Below, in pieces: positions 1-9,146 of a stretch of 64,000 bases of DNA. A program made the position numbers and the translations under genes. Below the pieces are notes generated by a model. That model made no database searches. It had not been told where the DNA came from and saw only the letters and a program-made list of their open reading frames with translations. Each line of letters opens with the position of its first letter. Position 1 is the stretch's first letter. The stretch is from Lepisosteus oculatus (taxonomy: Eukaryota > Chordata > Actinopteri > Semionotiformes > Lepisosteidae), in the NCBI RefSeq assembly GCF_040954835.1, contig NW_027168341.1:425001-489000 (forward strand), written 5' to 3'.

Positions 1-90
1 TTTTGTCACGTCTGTCCACAGAACATTGTTCCAGGAGTTGCTGTGGAACATCCACGTGGTCTTTAGCAAACTTGAAAGGGGCAGTGGGGG
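1..90 (-). mobile_element. Tc1-type transposon fragment
   Basis: This stretch is nearly identical to 52351-52440, which lies in a longer Tc1-like element. The complementary strand encodes the catalytic-core motif WTDVTKVELVGK of Tc1-family transposases. Only a short internal piece is present. It stops abruptly at the U5 repeat unit, so it marks a rearrangement junction and is not an independent insertion. Confidence 0.7.
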
Positions 91-230
91 CAGACACTTC
101 CCGCCCCCCAAAGAAAAGAGCGCCAATCAGACAGGCGGAGACCAAGGACTCGCAGAGCAGACAACCACAATCGCCATAACAAGAGCGATTGTGAGCGGTT
201 TTGTTTTCTCTCTTTGACCAGCCCAGCTAC

Positions 231-349
231 ACCACCCACCCGAAAGCAGGGAAGCACAAAAATTGCATGGAACTCATTCATGCTCCTCTCCACGGAAATC
301 TTTAGTAAAAGGCGAAAGACTTGCACGAAATGAAGAGAAACCAGAGTGC
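231..349 (-). ncRNA. U5 spliceosomal snRNA, copy A
   Basis: U5 snRNA aligns exon ends in the spliceosome. On the minus strand the gene begins with an ACTCTGGTTTCTCTTCA-like 5' stem, then CTTTCGCCTTTTACTAAAG containing the invariant loop I, then the returning stem GATTTCCGTGGAGAGG, an Sm site CAATTTTTG and a 3' stem-loop (CCCTGC...GGGTGGG). Length of about 116-119 nt fits vertebrate U5. A 3'-box-like GGTCAAAGAGAGA follows just downstream. An octamer-like site lies about 220 bp upstream. Loop I and the Sm site are intact, so this copy looks potentially functional. The internal stem differs somewhat from the human gene, so it may be a variant. Confidence 0.88.
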
Positions 350-546
350 GTGGCTGCACAGCTGCAGGATCCCAGGCCGCCTTCAAGGCCTCTGACCTGC
401 CGGTCGTGGTTGGCAATGCACCTGGCCTTACAAACGAGCCAGTGGGGTCCGTTCAGCTCCGGGCTCATCGCCTGCGGCTCTCGGCTTGCGGGCGTGCCCA
501 ATCCGTGCGATAACTCGGAAAACACCCGGCCACACTGTGCCGGAAA

Positions 547-576
547 CGACGCACTCTGGGAAGCCGCTATGCAAAG
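547..576 (-). promoter_or_regulatory. Putative snRNA distal element (octamer-like plus ZNF143-like)
   Basis: On the minus strand CTTTGCAT, a one-mismatch octamer, is followed by CTTCCCAGAGTGCGTCG, which resembles the ZNF143/SBF site. The octamer lies about 220 bp upstream of U5 copy A, the usual position of a vertebrate snRNA distal element. The same arrangement occurs upstream of copy C. In copy B the octamer is lost where the array is cut near 1074. Confidence 0.5.
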
Positions 577-739
577 CGAGGTCCCAAGATCCCCTGCGGC
601 CGGACACTTCCCGCCCCCCAAAGAAGAGAGCGCCAATCAGACGGGCGGAGACCGAGGACTCGCAGAGCAGACGACCACAATCGCCATAATAAGAGCGATT
701 GTGAGTGGTTTTGTTTTCTCTCTTTGACCAGCCCAGCTG

Positions 740-857
740 CACCCCACCCAAAGGCAGGGAAGCACAAAAATTGCATGGAACTCATTCATGCTCCTCTCTG
801 CGGATATCTTTAGTAAAAGGCGAAAGATTCGTACGAAATGAAGAGAAACCAGAGTGC
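740..857 (-). ncRNA. U5 spliceosomal snRNA, copy B
   Basis: Same layout as copy A: 5' stem, loop I CGCCTTTTACTAAAG, Sm site CAATTTTTG, and a 3' stem-loop with seven pairs (CCCTGCC with GGTGGGG around TTTG). The 3' arm of the main stem differs from copy A (ATATCCGCAGAGAGG against AAATTTCCGTGGAGAGG), which weakens pairing. The upstream distal element is truncated at about 1074. Loop I is intact, but the damaged stem and promoter make activity doubtful. Confidence 0.82.
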
Positions 858-1074
858 GTGACTGCACAGCTTCAGGAGCCCAGGCCGCCTTCAAGGCCTC
901 TGCCCTGCCGGTCTTGGTTGGCAATGCACCTGGCCTTACAAACGAGCCAGTGGGGCCCGTTCAGCTCCGGGCTCATCGCCTGCGGCTCTCGGCTTGCGGG
1001 CGTGCCCAATCCGTGCGATAACTCGGAAAACACCCGGCCATACTGTGCCGGAAACGACGCACTCTGCTACAATA

Positions 1075-2290
1075 TGATTGCTACATATCTGCATTTGTTG
1101 GTTTTTAAGGAGTAAGAGTGCAGGGAGTTTAAACCTGCGATCCAGTGTGTTGAAGTATTTCACAACACTACCCCTAGCACATCTGGAAATAAATCCTCAT
1201 AATGATTATTGCCCTGGGCATGTACCATAAAATCAGTGAGCATATATATATATATTACTGTGTTGAAGCTAGAGACACAGAATAACTGCAAACACATCCT
1301 AAATACAGTGTTCCTGCACCTTTGACCTCATCCAGGATGTATCCTTTTTTGAAAGGGATTGCTGTCAGAATGCACAACTGAATCCCAAACAGAATCTCTA
1401 GTCAAATATGATCATTTGTGAAACAGGCAAATGAGTCTCTCAGGTGCCCATTGCTCATTTTCCGACACATTTATGCAATACTTTCACCATGCATTGAGCA
1501 ATAGGGATTAAAGAGACCACAGGTAAGGTTTTCGCGTTGAGCAATAGGGATTAAAGATACCAGAGGTAAGGTTTAAAAGTGATTCTGAGGTGCAACACAT
1601 CAGCTAGGCATCTGAAATGCGGGGTTTGAGAGCCCTTCAGGGAACACCGTACCCTAAAGGTACCAGAAGTCCACTAGTATAAGCATTAAGTCACTGTCAC
1701 CCCTGTTACAATGTGATTGCTACATATCTTCATTTCTTTGGTCTAGGAGTAAGAGTGCAGGGGGTCTAAATCTGTGATCCAGTGTGTTGAAGTATTTCAC
1801 AACACTACCTGTAGCCCGTCTGGAAATAAATCCTCATTCTGATTATTGCCCTGGGCATGTACAAATAAATCACTGAGCATATATATATATATATCACTGT
1901 GTTGAAGCTAGAGACCTGTATGTATAATATGATGCTAAAATGTTATTTTCACATATATTAATGTAATAAATGATTGCTTATGCTTTATAAACAAATCTAA
2001 TTAAAATAAAAGCTTACGTTTTGTATTTATCTTGTACCATAGAACATGATTTTCTTTGTATTTCAAGCCCACAAAGTGTCCAAATGCACTACATAATATA
2101 AGAAAGATTATCACATGCATATCGGTATTATCTTTCTACATAACGCACTACATAATATAAGGAAGATTATCACATGCATATCGGTATTATCTTTCTTATG
2201 AAAATGCATTCCTTTCATTACCTTTTATTTTTTAAAATGAACTCAAATTGTGTATAATGTAATAATTTAAGTAGAATAGATTCCAATAAT
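1075..2290. repeat. Dispersed duplicated block, inverse of 21480-24175
   Basis: This AT-rich noncoding block contains two related sub-copies of a sequence with (TA)n runs near 1240 and 1880. It matches 23275-24175 and 21480-21766 in inverse orientation, and partly 11000-11160, 21070-21480, 46670-47440 and 63295-63570. The position near 1955 corresponds to the ERV LTR insertion point at 21767 but is uninterrupted, so it is the empty site. No gene is seen. Confidence 0.7.
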
Positions 2291-2309
2291 ATAAAGATCC
2301 AGTGTGTTG

Positions 2310-2515
2310 CACTGGCCTGGTCAGCCTGGCCTGGGGGATGGTGAACATAGCACTTTCAGTGCTGGAGGTGTTAATGGCGGAGGTGTTGGAGAGTGGTAGC
2401 TGTCGGGGGTTGTAGCTTTTCCTTTGCAGCTTGTCCTATACCTTCCTCCTGTAGGCGTCCTTGCTCTCTCTCAACTTCTGTTTTAGCTCCCATCATGTAA
2501 TGATGAACATGATTT
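2310..2515 (-). mobile_element. Possible LINE coding fragment
   Basis: The minus strand reads ELKQKLRESKDAYRRKV followed by DKLQRKSYNPRQLP. This resembles the linker between endonuclease and reverse transcriptase in some fish LINEs. Composition is more GC-rich than the flanking AT-rich block, which resumes at about 2516. The family cannot be assigned with certainty from so short a piece. Confidence 0.35.
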
Positions 2516-3165
2516 ACATGATAAAAGGAAGATTATCACATGCATATCGGTATTATCTTCCTCATGAATATGCATTCCTTTCATTACCTTTTAATTTTTA
2601 AAATGAACTCAAGTTGTGTATAATGTAATAATTTAAGTAGAATAGATGCTAATAATATAATGATCCAGTGTGTTGCACTACTTCACTGCTTCACTGCTCT
2701 ATGCCGTCTGGAAATAAATCCTCAGACTGCTTAGTGCTCTGGGCTTGTACCAATAAATTACAGGAGCACATTTATATATCACTGCGTTGAAGCAGGGGAC
2801 ACACAATCACTGCAAACACATCCTAAATACAGTGTTCCAGCACCATTGACCTCATCCAGAGGTCATAGCGAGCTGAAAAACACGTTTTGAAAAGTGTGCT
2901 TTTCCTGCCCCAGAAGTTAAATGGGGGTGACCAAAGTTGCCCAAACGTGTTTATTTCTGCTGAAAAACCCATTTTGACAACTTCTGCACAGTGGGGTTAA
3001 GGGCTGTCTCAGTGGGCACTTCTGAGCCAGACAGTTACATTGGGATTCAACAGTCTGAAAAAACGTGTTTATTTCGAGCTGAAAAACACCTTTTGAAAAG
3101 TGTGCTGTTCCTGCCCCAGAAGTTACATGGGGGTGACCAAAGTTGCCCAAACATGTTTATTTCTC
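2516..3165. repeat. Partial second copy of the dispersed block and a short local repeat
   Basis: 2516-2860 repeats sequence found at 2150-2290 and 21300-21480. From about 2870 to 3165 a segment with the phrase GGGGTGACCAAAGTTGCCCA occurs twice, each copy next to GCTGAAAAACAC motifs. It ends where a 5S-headed SINE begins. I see no gene. Confidence 0.5.
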
Positions 3166-3325
3166 TGTCACTATGCTGGGGCATTGGGACCCACACAGAC
3201 CTCAGGGTGAACGCCCCCCCGCCGGCACCATTAACACCGCTTCCAGCTGGAAGCTTTGTTTTTCCCTGTAGCTTACCCTCATCCGGGTACTGACCTGGCT
3301 CACACCTGCTTAGCTTCAGTGGGTT
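3166..3325 (-). mobile_element. 5S-rRNA-headed SINE, truncated
   Basis: The minus strand carries GAAGCTAAGCAGG, then an AGTACCCGGATGAGGG segment. These are the internal promoter region of 5S rRNA as kept in fish 5S-derived SINEs. A core with CACCCTGAGGTCTG follows. The L2-like tail seen in the copy at 13255-13590 is missing here. It sits next to a tRNA-Gly, as in the other cassettes. Confidence 0.65.
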
Positions 3326-3382
3326 TTCAGTTGCGAGTTGCAAGGTGATGCAAGTGATGGAGCCGCTCGCTGCAAAAGCCAC

Positions 3383-3453
3383 TGCATTGACCAGGAACCG
3401 AACCCGAGGCTCCAGCGTGGCAAGCGAGAATTCTACCACTGAACCACCAATGC
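3383..3453 (-). tRNA. tRNA-Gly (GCC), degraded copy
   Basis: The minus strand keeps the tRNA-Gly start GCATTGGTGGTTCAGTGG, the anticodon loop with GCC and an AATGC 3' acceptor. The anticodon stem (CTCGC against GCTGG) and the T stem have mismatches, and the T loop reads GGTTCGGTTCC. It is a cassette member linked to the tRNA-Ser at 3637 and is probably a pseudogene. Confidence 0.7.
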
Positions 3454-3636
3454 TCAGTTCCTGGGCCTTCAAAAAAGACGCTTTTTTGGTGCTCTGTGCA
3501 AAACGCGTCGACATCTGCAAAATGCCATTCGCAGACGCTGAAGAACTTAAGTCCAAGGCAGCGGGTACAAGCGATTGGGCGTTTTAAAACCACCAGGAAC
3601 AGCAAAGAGGCGCGCTTCTTTGCTTGCGCCGAAACA

Positions 3637-3718
3637 CACCGTCGGCAGGATTCGAACCTGCGCGGGGAGACCCCAATGGATTTCTAGTCCATCGCCTTAA
3701 CCACTCGGCCACGACTAC
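3637..3718 (-). tRNA. tRNA-Ser (AGA), 3' acceptor altered
   Basis: The minus strand matches vertebrate tRNA-Ser-AGA from GTAGTCGTGGCCGAGTGG through the long variable arm to GGTTCGAATCCTGCCGAC. Compared with 13919-14000, about 20 bp just past the T arm are missing, so the last acceptor pairs are not formed. The anticodon loop CTAGAAA is intact. It may not be processed correctly. Confidence 0.8.
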
Positions 3719-4330
3719 AGCAAGCCCCACCGCCGCTGCGTTCTTGCTACAATCTTACCTGGATCGCGAGGTGCCGGCAGAAGCCTATTTCAAAGTCGTT
3801 CTCCGTTTCAAAAAAACATTTCCAAAATACAAGCCTTGCAGACAGACACGCCTCAGAGGACTTAAGGGTGGCTTCATGTCGGAATGATAAAGTCTCCCCG
3901 TCCGGACATGAAAATGCCACTTTGTTACACACAAAAAAAGAATCAACAACAGAGAAATGCCCACAAGCATTTGAAAAGCCGCACCACGTCACACTTGAAA
4001 TAGCTCTTACGTTAGTGATAGACGCAGGAATCGCCTTTTTATTTACGCTCTTACCAACGCGATGGAAAGCAAAACAAAGCAAAGCAGAGCAAAACAAAAC
4101 GAACAAACGAAAACCCTCACGTCCCGCACTTGCATATAACGCCGTTACGTGCCCAAGCGGTATTGTACGTCATCCTAGCACTGCACCCCGGGGCGTACGG
4201 TATATGGGAACGAGCACATACCAGGAATCGTCTCGAATCACTCCCTACAGCTGTAAGGCGCCTTGAAGCATGCACCCCCAACATTCTTCTTTGCGCATGT
4301 GTGAAAGGTAAACTCTTGAGCAAACTCTGA
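3719..4330. repeat. tRNA-Ser 5' flanking block
   Basis: This block sits upstream of the tRNA-Ser and also occurs at 14001-14516, 42140-42740 and, in partial or inverse form, at 12070-12420, 40200-40470, 44830-45170 and 54090-54350. It contains a low-complexity run of CAAAG/CAAAA repeats near 4070-4110. Its long frames are conserved between copies only as well as the DNA is, so I do not call a protein. Confidence 0.7.
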
Positions 4331-4814
4331 ACCAGCTCAAAGGAAACTAATCTGATTAGACGTTACTTTGACTCATCCTTTAAGGGACCCTTGTTAATTG
4401 GAGAAATCAATGATTTCGAATGAGTTCTGTATGCGTTAAAAGACAGCTATACACAGAAAATATGCAGGACACTGCTCATGATGTTTCCCGAGCCGAAACA
4501 CAGTGCGTTTTCCCAAGCCATCTGACAAAGCCCAACCACTGAAAACTGTAGCAGATCGTGTAAAGACGTTCAACTTTGTAACTACTGCACGTTCAGGATG
4601 CAGAATAAATTCCTCTTTTCAAACTGTCAAAGGTTTGCTTTGCGAACGGTGCAGGACATCGCACAATCTCTTTTGAACGGGGACAAACGATTTCTTATGG
4701 GGCGCAGTAAGTACAGACGTTTAAAAAGCTCCACTCATGCCAACGCTGCAGCATGAAGAAGCGCAACCTAAAGTTTGCATTCCTAGCGCTGTTGCAACCT
4801 AGCACTGTTGCATT
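4331..4814. repeat. Duplicated noncoding block
   Basis: This block also occurs at 14517-14815, 18425-18760 and, inverted, at 53640-54045. It contains GTTAAAAGACAGC, similar to the snRNA 3' box beside the U4 gene at 15024, but I find no snRNA body next to it. No gene is assigned. Confidence 0.6.
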
Positions 4815-5500
4815 CCCCGCATCAGTAGCTAAGAGAATATCATTTACGACTCATGTTAATACAGTTTCAGAAACCAGACTGAAATTTCTCAAGTATATTA
4901 TTTGAATCCAGATACGATTGACATTGGGCAACAACTATTCTCTCAAGACTTTTAGATTGAAATGGGACCTTTGAGACAGGCCTGTAGTTGTTAAGAACTT
5001 GTGGATCCAAATTTGACTTCTTAAGGAGCGGTCTAACAACCGCTACCTTAAATTGATCAGGTACAACGCCTGACGCAAGCGATGCATTCATCATACTAAT
5101 TATAGGTCCTGCCAGTCCTTCAAGGGAATCTTTGACTAGCTGAGTGGGGATGGGATCTAGCGAACAGGTGGTTGACTTTGTCTTACGTCTGTGTTCATGA
5201 GTCCACCATAAGAAGAAATCTGAACAGGAGTGGTGATCATGCGAGGTCACCATGGAGGAAACCACTGCTCTCCCCCCCAAAAAAACCACCACTGCCCCTC
5301 TCAAGTTTGCTAAAGACCACATGGATGTCCCACAGCAACTCCTGGAACAATGTTCTGTGGACAGATGTGACAAAAGTTGAACTTGTTGGTAAATGTGCAC
5401 AGCGTTATGTTTGGAGATAACAAAACACTGCATACCAACTCCAAAACCTCATCCCACCTGGGAAGCATGGCGGAGGCTGTACGGCTTGCAATCATCGAGA
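4815..5500. mobile_element. LINE fragment fused to a Tc1 fragment
   Basis: 4815-5190 on the minus strand encodes SLDPIPTQLVKDSLEGL and NNYRPVSKVPFQSKSLERI, an RT fragment of an L2/CR1-like LINE. 5190-5500 on the plus strand encodes the Tc1 transposase piece NVLWTDVTKVELVGKCAQRYVWR. The same fusion, longer, is at 51726-53625 in the opposite orientation, so both derive from one composite. Neither part is complete. Confidence 0.7.
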
Positions 5501-5502
5501 AT

Positions 5503-5578
5503 CACCCAGGCTCACCCAGCATCTCCTGTTTACTAGGCAGGCGCTTTAATCAACTAAGCCACGGTGCCCCAGGAGTGC
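5503..5578 (-). tRNA. tRNA-Thr (AGT) relic
   Basis: The minus strand reads GGCACCGTGGCTTAGTTG, then CCTGCCTAGTAAACAGG with anticodon AGT, then GATGCTGGGT before diverging in the T arm. The B box and 3' acceptor are lost. Related relics lie at 19364, 47796 and 61000. Confidence 0.65.
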
Positions 5579-5947
5579 CGTCCTTTTGCAGCCACTTGGA
5601 CACACCACTCAGACACATCTGCATTCGGTGTGTGCTCCGCCTGCTCGCTGAGCAAGTTGCCACCTTTACATACAATAGCAACATCGACACCAAGAGAAAG
5701 GGTGACAAATGGCTTTTATCTGGAACTTTTCATGTCCAAGGAGCTCAATGTGCTTTCTGTGTACAACAGGGCCACTGAACTCCACACTGGCCACTGAACC
5801 ACAGCAGTGGCTTGCTGGCTTGACATCTCCCAAGGAAAATGTTGAAATCGCATGTGGAACAGGAAAATGACCCTCGAGTACGAGGGAAAAATATGAAAAA
5901 GATCATCTGGAGCGCCCCAGCTCATGTCCGGACAGCCCAGTTTCCTT
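5579..5947. repeat. Duplicated block between tRNA-Thr and tRNA-Ser(GCT) relics
   Basis: The same block occurs inverted at 18985-19363 and 47441-47795. It always lies between a Thr-type relic and, where present, a Ser(GCT)-type relic, so it is part of a Thr/Ser cassette. I see no gene in it. Confidence 0.6.
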
Positions 5948-6018
5948 GACGAGGCGATGGCAATGGACTGCTAATCCATTGTGCTCTGCACGCATGAGTT
6001 CGAATCCCATCCTAGTCG
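5948..6018 (+). tRNA. tRNA-Ser (GCT) pseudogene lacking the D arm
   Basis: The 3' two thirds match vertebrate tRNA-Ser-GCT: ATGGACTGCTAATCCAT, a long variable arm and GAGTTCGAATCCCATCC. The D arm is absent; GACGAGG runs straight into CGATGG. The acceptor pairs except for one mismatch. Loss of the A box argues against transcription. Confidence 0.75.
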
Positions 6019-6142
6019 CTCTCCATGTCTGACACGTGTGCCCGTTCGACATTGGCCCTCCTGTCGTTTGCTCCGGTACTAGAGCCGAACATTTTCTAGC
6101 GGTGGCTGAACATGGTATCGAGCGTAGGCTAACGTCGGTATC

Positions 6143-6259
6143 GAGCAGTAACAGTATTTACATGCCGCTGCTGCCAAGTGGCTCTGGGTTGAGATTGCGT
6201 TTTCTCTTACTTGCAACGCAAACGGAGAAATCGATTTTTGACAGTCTTTCGAGAGACTG
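6143..6259 (+). pseudogene. U4-like snRNA relic
   Basis: It begins GAGCAGTAACAGTA, similar to the U4 5' region, and ends with GATTTTTGACAGTCTTTCGA and the matching stem, which equals the Sm site and terminal stem-loop of the U4 gene at 15024-15169. The middle is strongly diverged. The inverse copy at 60672-60795 keeps GAGCAGTGGCAGTAACAG. Both lie beside Ser(GCT)-type tRNAs. It is either a decayed U4 or a divergent Sm-class RNA. Confidence 0.5.
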
Positions 6260-6399
6260 CGCTAGGTGTTTAGGCATAGACTTTGTCAGTTCCCCCTGGG
6301 ATGATGGCCTCTCAAATAGTTTGTGATTCCTCTAGACGTTTATACAGTAGAAGCCTGCTTCGTGGCTTAAATCCAAGCTAAGGAAACGAGTTAGAGGTC
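6260..6399. other. Flank of the LTR element, duplicated at 60530-60671
   Basis: This noncoding stretch matches 60530-60671 in inverse orientation. The match stops at the first base of the LTR element at 6400, which makes the insertion edge sharp on this side. Confidence 0.6.
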
Positions 6400-7272
6400 T
6401 GTTGCGACCCCAAGTGTCTAGGGGTAAAGGGGTGTAACATTTAGGATAATTCTTTTGGAAGCAGGGGGATTCTGGTGAGGGACTAGGAAGCGTGATAAGG
6501 GTAAGGAACTAGAGTGGTGCCAAAGAAAAGAAAATAAACAAAATGGAGCTGGCTAGGACAGTGAGGGAAAGCTAATCTGACTACAAAAGAAACCCCGAAA
6601 CACACGGTCTTTGGCGTCTTCAACACCCTAGCTAACCTGCACTGACTACCCAAAACCATACAAGACAAATGGCACTCACCCGTACTAAACTAGCGTACTA
6701 ATACAAAGTCAACTAAGTGTGTAAAGTGTACCCAACAACCTAAACTAACCTTATATACAAAAGTTCACACAAAAACACAAGTGAACCAGGAATACAAATA
6801 AGGGAATACAAGAGTAATAAACAGGAGCAGGGTACAAAAGAACACAAAAGTTGAACATGTAACACTGGGGCAAGGGAATGACAAAACAAGGAAGAACACA
6901 CAAACAAATGAAAGTACAAAGAAACTAATGTAAACCAACAAAACAACAAAGCCGAAGCTGTACGAAAATACACAAACACAAATCAAAACAAACCAACAAA
7001 CGAAGCCGAAGCAATAACAAGAAGTAAAGCGAAGCAAAACGAAAACCAAAACCGAACGGGACCGAAGTCAAACGAAAGGCCTCTTCTTTCTGAAAGCCTC
7101 CATGTTATATAGTGAATAAGATGTGTTCTGATTGGCTGAGGGCTGTTTGATGATGACATCATATTGAAACAGTGGTGTGATGGTTGGCCAATGGGGAAGG
7201 GAGAACAATCAAGGGTCAACAGTGTGGACATAACAGAAAAAACACACACAGAACACACACTGGGACGTAACA
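6400..7272 (-). repeat. LTR of the Gmr1-like element (3' LTR)
   Basis: 873 bp, bounded by TG...CA with the inverted ends TGTTGCGACC and GGGACGTAACA. It is collinear with 9147-10015. It contains AT-rich tracts and GCGAAGC-type repeats. Confidence 0.9.
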
Positions 7273-7282
7273 CCCCCACCCA
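7273..7282 (-). other. Polypurine tract
   Basis: On the minus strand TGGGTGGGGG directly abuts the LTR that starts at 7272, as expected of a plus-strand priming site. This supports the minus-strand orientation. Confidence 0.75.
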
Positions 7283-9124
7283 TAAAAACAAACATCTAAT
7301 GTTTGGACAATGAAGACAAAACCAATCAAACAATATGCTATACTCTACCCCCAGCCAGGTCATTTCCAAGAATAAGAGTTACCCCTTTAAGAGGTAGCGA
7401 AGGACGTACCCCAACTCTAACAAATCCAGTAACTAAACCACATTGTAGATGTACACAGTGTAAAGGCACTTTCATAAAACCCATTTCGATGCCTTGAACT
7501 AATACACTCGAACCACAGAAAGATTTATCAGATAAAGGCAGTGCATCCACAACAATAAATGACTGGGCTGCTCCAGTATCTCTTAATATTTTAATTCTTT
7601 TCTGGTCTTCTGGTTTACCTGTTAGCGAAACGAATCCTTCCATAATAAATGGTTCATAACTAGGGTCAGGGAGACTGTTTTCACTAGACAAAGGAATAGC
7701 AGAACGGGAAACAGTCTTAACAAACCCAGCACTCTTAGGTTGTTGCTGTTGCTGCTGCTTACGTTTTAGGGCCAAACAATCTGCAATTATATGACCTCTC
7801 TTGTGACAATAAAAACATTCACGCTCCTCTTTAGAACGTGAGGAACTAGTTTTTACTGGGGGAGACTGAGACTGGGAACTTAGAGTAGACAAAGTCTTCT
7901 CCGCACGCACAGACATGAAAACATTCTTATGAGTGAGCACGAACTCATCTGCCAAAACAGCAGCTTGCGATAAAGTAGTTACTTTTTGCTCATTCAAATA
8001 CACAACAATGTGTTCAGGCAAACAGTTCTTAAATTCCTCTAAGAGCATTAACTCACGCAATGAGTTAAAGTCACTCACTTTACTGGCTACAACCCATTTA
8101 TCAAAGAGAGTGCCCTTCTCTCTAGCAAATTCAACAAATGTCTGGTCTGACACTTTACGATGATTTCTGAAGCGTTGTCTATAAGCCTCAGGAACTAATT
8201 CATAAGCCCGTAAGATAGCAGCTTTCACAGTATTGTAATTCAAACTTTCTTCTAAAGAAAGTGTAAAACAAACTTCCTGAGCTTTGCCCACTAATCTACA
8301 CTGCAAAAGCAGTGACCAAACCTCCTTAGGCCAACAAAGTGATGTGGCAATTCGCTCGAATGCACCAAAGTACGAATCAACTTCCGTCTCCCTAAACAGA
8401 GGAACTAAAGCAATGTGCTTACTTACATCAAAGGTGGTAGAGAGTGGATCTTGCAAAGGAGACACGCTAGAGGCCTCGGAGTGGGTCGGCTGCACAGCAG
8501 GAGCATTCTTTCGTGCTTCTAGCTCAAGCTGTCGGAGCTTAACCTCTTTCTCCGCCTCGATCTCCATCTTACAAATTGCAAGGCGCAATTCAAATTCTGC
8601 CTGGCGTACTTGGGCTTTTTCCTGCGCCTCCATGTGCAAGCGGGCCAAATGAACTTTCAGGCGAGTACCGCTCGCTTTTTGACCCGGTGGAGACCGGAGA
8701 GAACGGTTCAAAGGGAGGCAAGGTGGCCTTGACCTCAGCCTCCACTAAGTCTTCAGCCACCCCCTGCACCTCGTCCTGTTCTTCCACCACCATAGCAGGT
8801 TTAGCACCAGCCCCAGGAGAACCGGCGTACCTGCTCGTTAATGCAATGACCTCTAACTCCACCAACCTATCCATCACAGCTCTCTTGACGTCCTTTTTAA
8901 GAGCTTGCGTCGAAACCTGAATCTGGAAGTAATCAGCAATTTGGAGCAATTCGTCCTTCTTACACTTATCCAGCTGCTCAAAGGAAGTTTCCTCCACAAA
9001 CTTTCGCAAATAAAAAGTAGCCATAACTACAGTACCTTGCCAAAACACAATCCACAAATCAAAATCCTGTACCAACACCAAAATTCTGCAACACAAAAAA
9101 AAATCCTTAGGACGGGAATTTGAT

Positions 9125-9142
9125 ATCCCGGATGAGCCCCCA
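9125..9142 (-). other. Primer binding site, tRNA-Pro type
   Basis: On the minus strand TGGGGGCTCATCCGGGAT lies four bases inside the LTR that ends at 9147. It differs at one base from the tRNA-Pro primer site of murine leukaemia virus. Confidence 0.75.
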
Positions 9143-9146
9143 ATAA

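Larger units (their letters stand above)
91..1074 (-). repeat. U5 snRNA tandem array, two units of about 508 bp
   Basis: Two head-to-tail units each carry a U5 gene on the minus strand, about 220 bp of upstream sequence and a GC-rich downstream spacer with a CCAAT motif. Corresponding points (U5 5' ends at 349 and 857; a shared downstream motif at 211 and 721) are 508-510 bp apart. The same unit recurs twice at 15265-16254. The left end is cut by a Tc1 fragment and the right end by a dispersed repeat, so this is a piece of a once larger array. Confidence 0.85.

Noticed and set aside
63-924. Several overlapping reading frames of 60-160 codons in the U5 units
   Set aside because: They run through the snRNA body and its promoter on both strands and differ between copies only as the DNA differs.
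1241-1260. (TA)n runs as possible promoters or origins
   Set aside because: They are microsatellites inside the dispersed block and vary in length between copies.
3747-4106. A repeated 119-codon frame, also in the copies at 14029 and 42168
   Set aside because: It lies in the tRNA-Ser flank. Its conservation follows the DNA duplication and low-complexity CAAAG repeats; there is no domain or codon signal.
6740-7049. Hydrophobic frames that look like membrane proteins
   Set aside because: They are reverse readings of the AT-rich LTR and recur in the second LTR at 9497-9817.
7740-7765. CAG/CTG-type trinucleotide run
   Set aside because: It encodes a glutamine run inside the gag region of the LTR fossil and has no independent meaning here.
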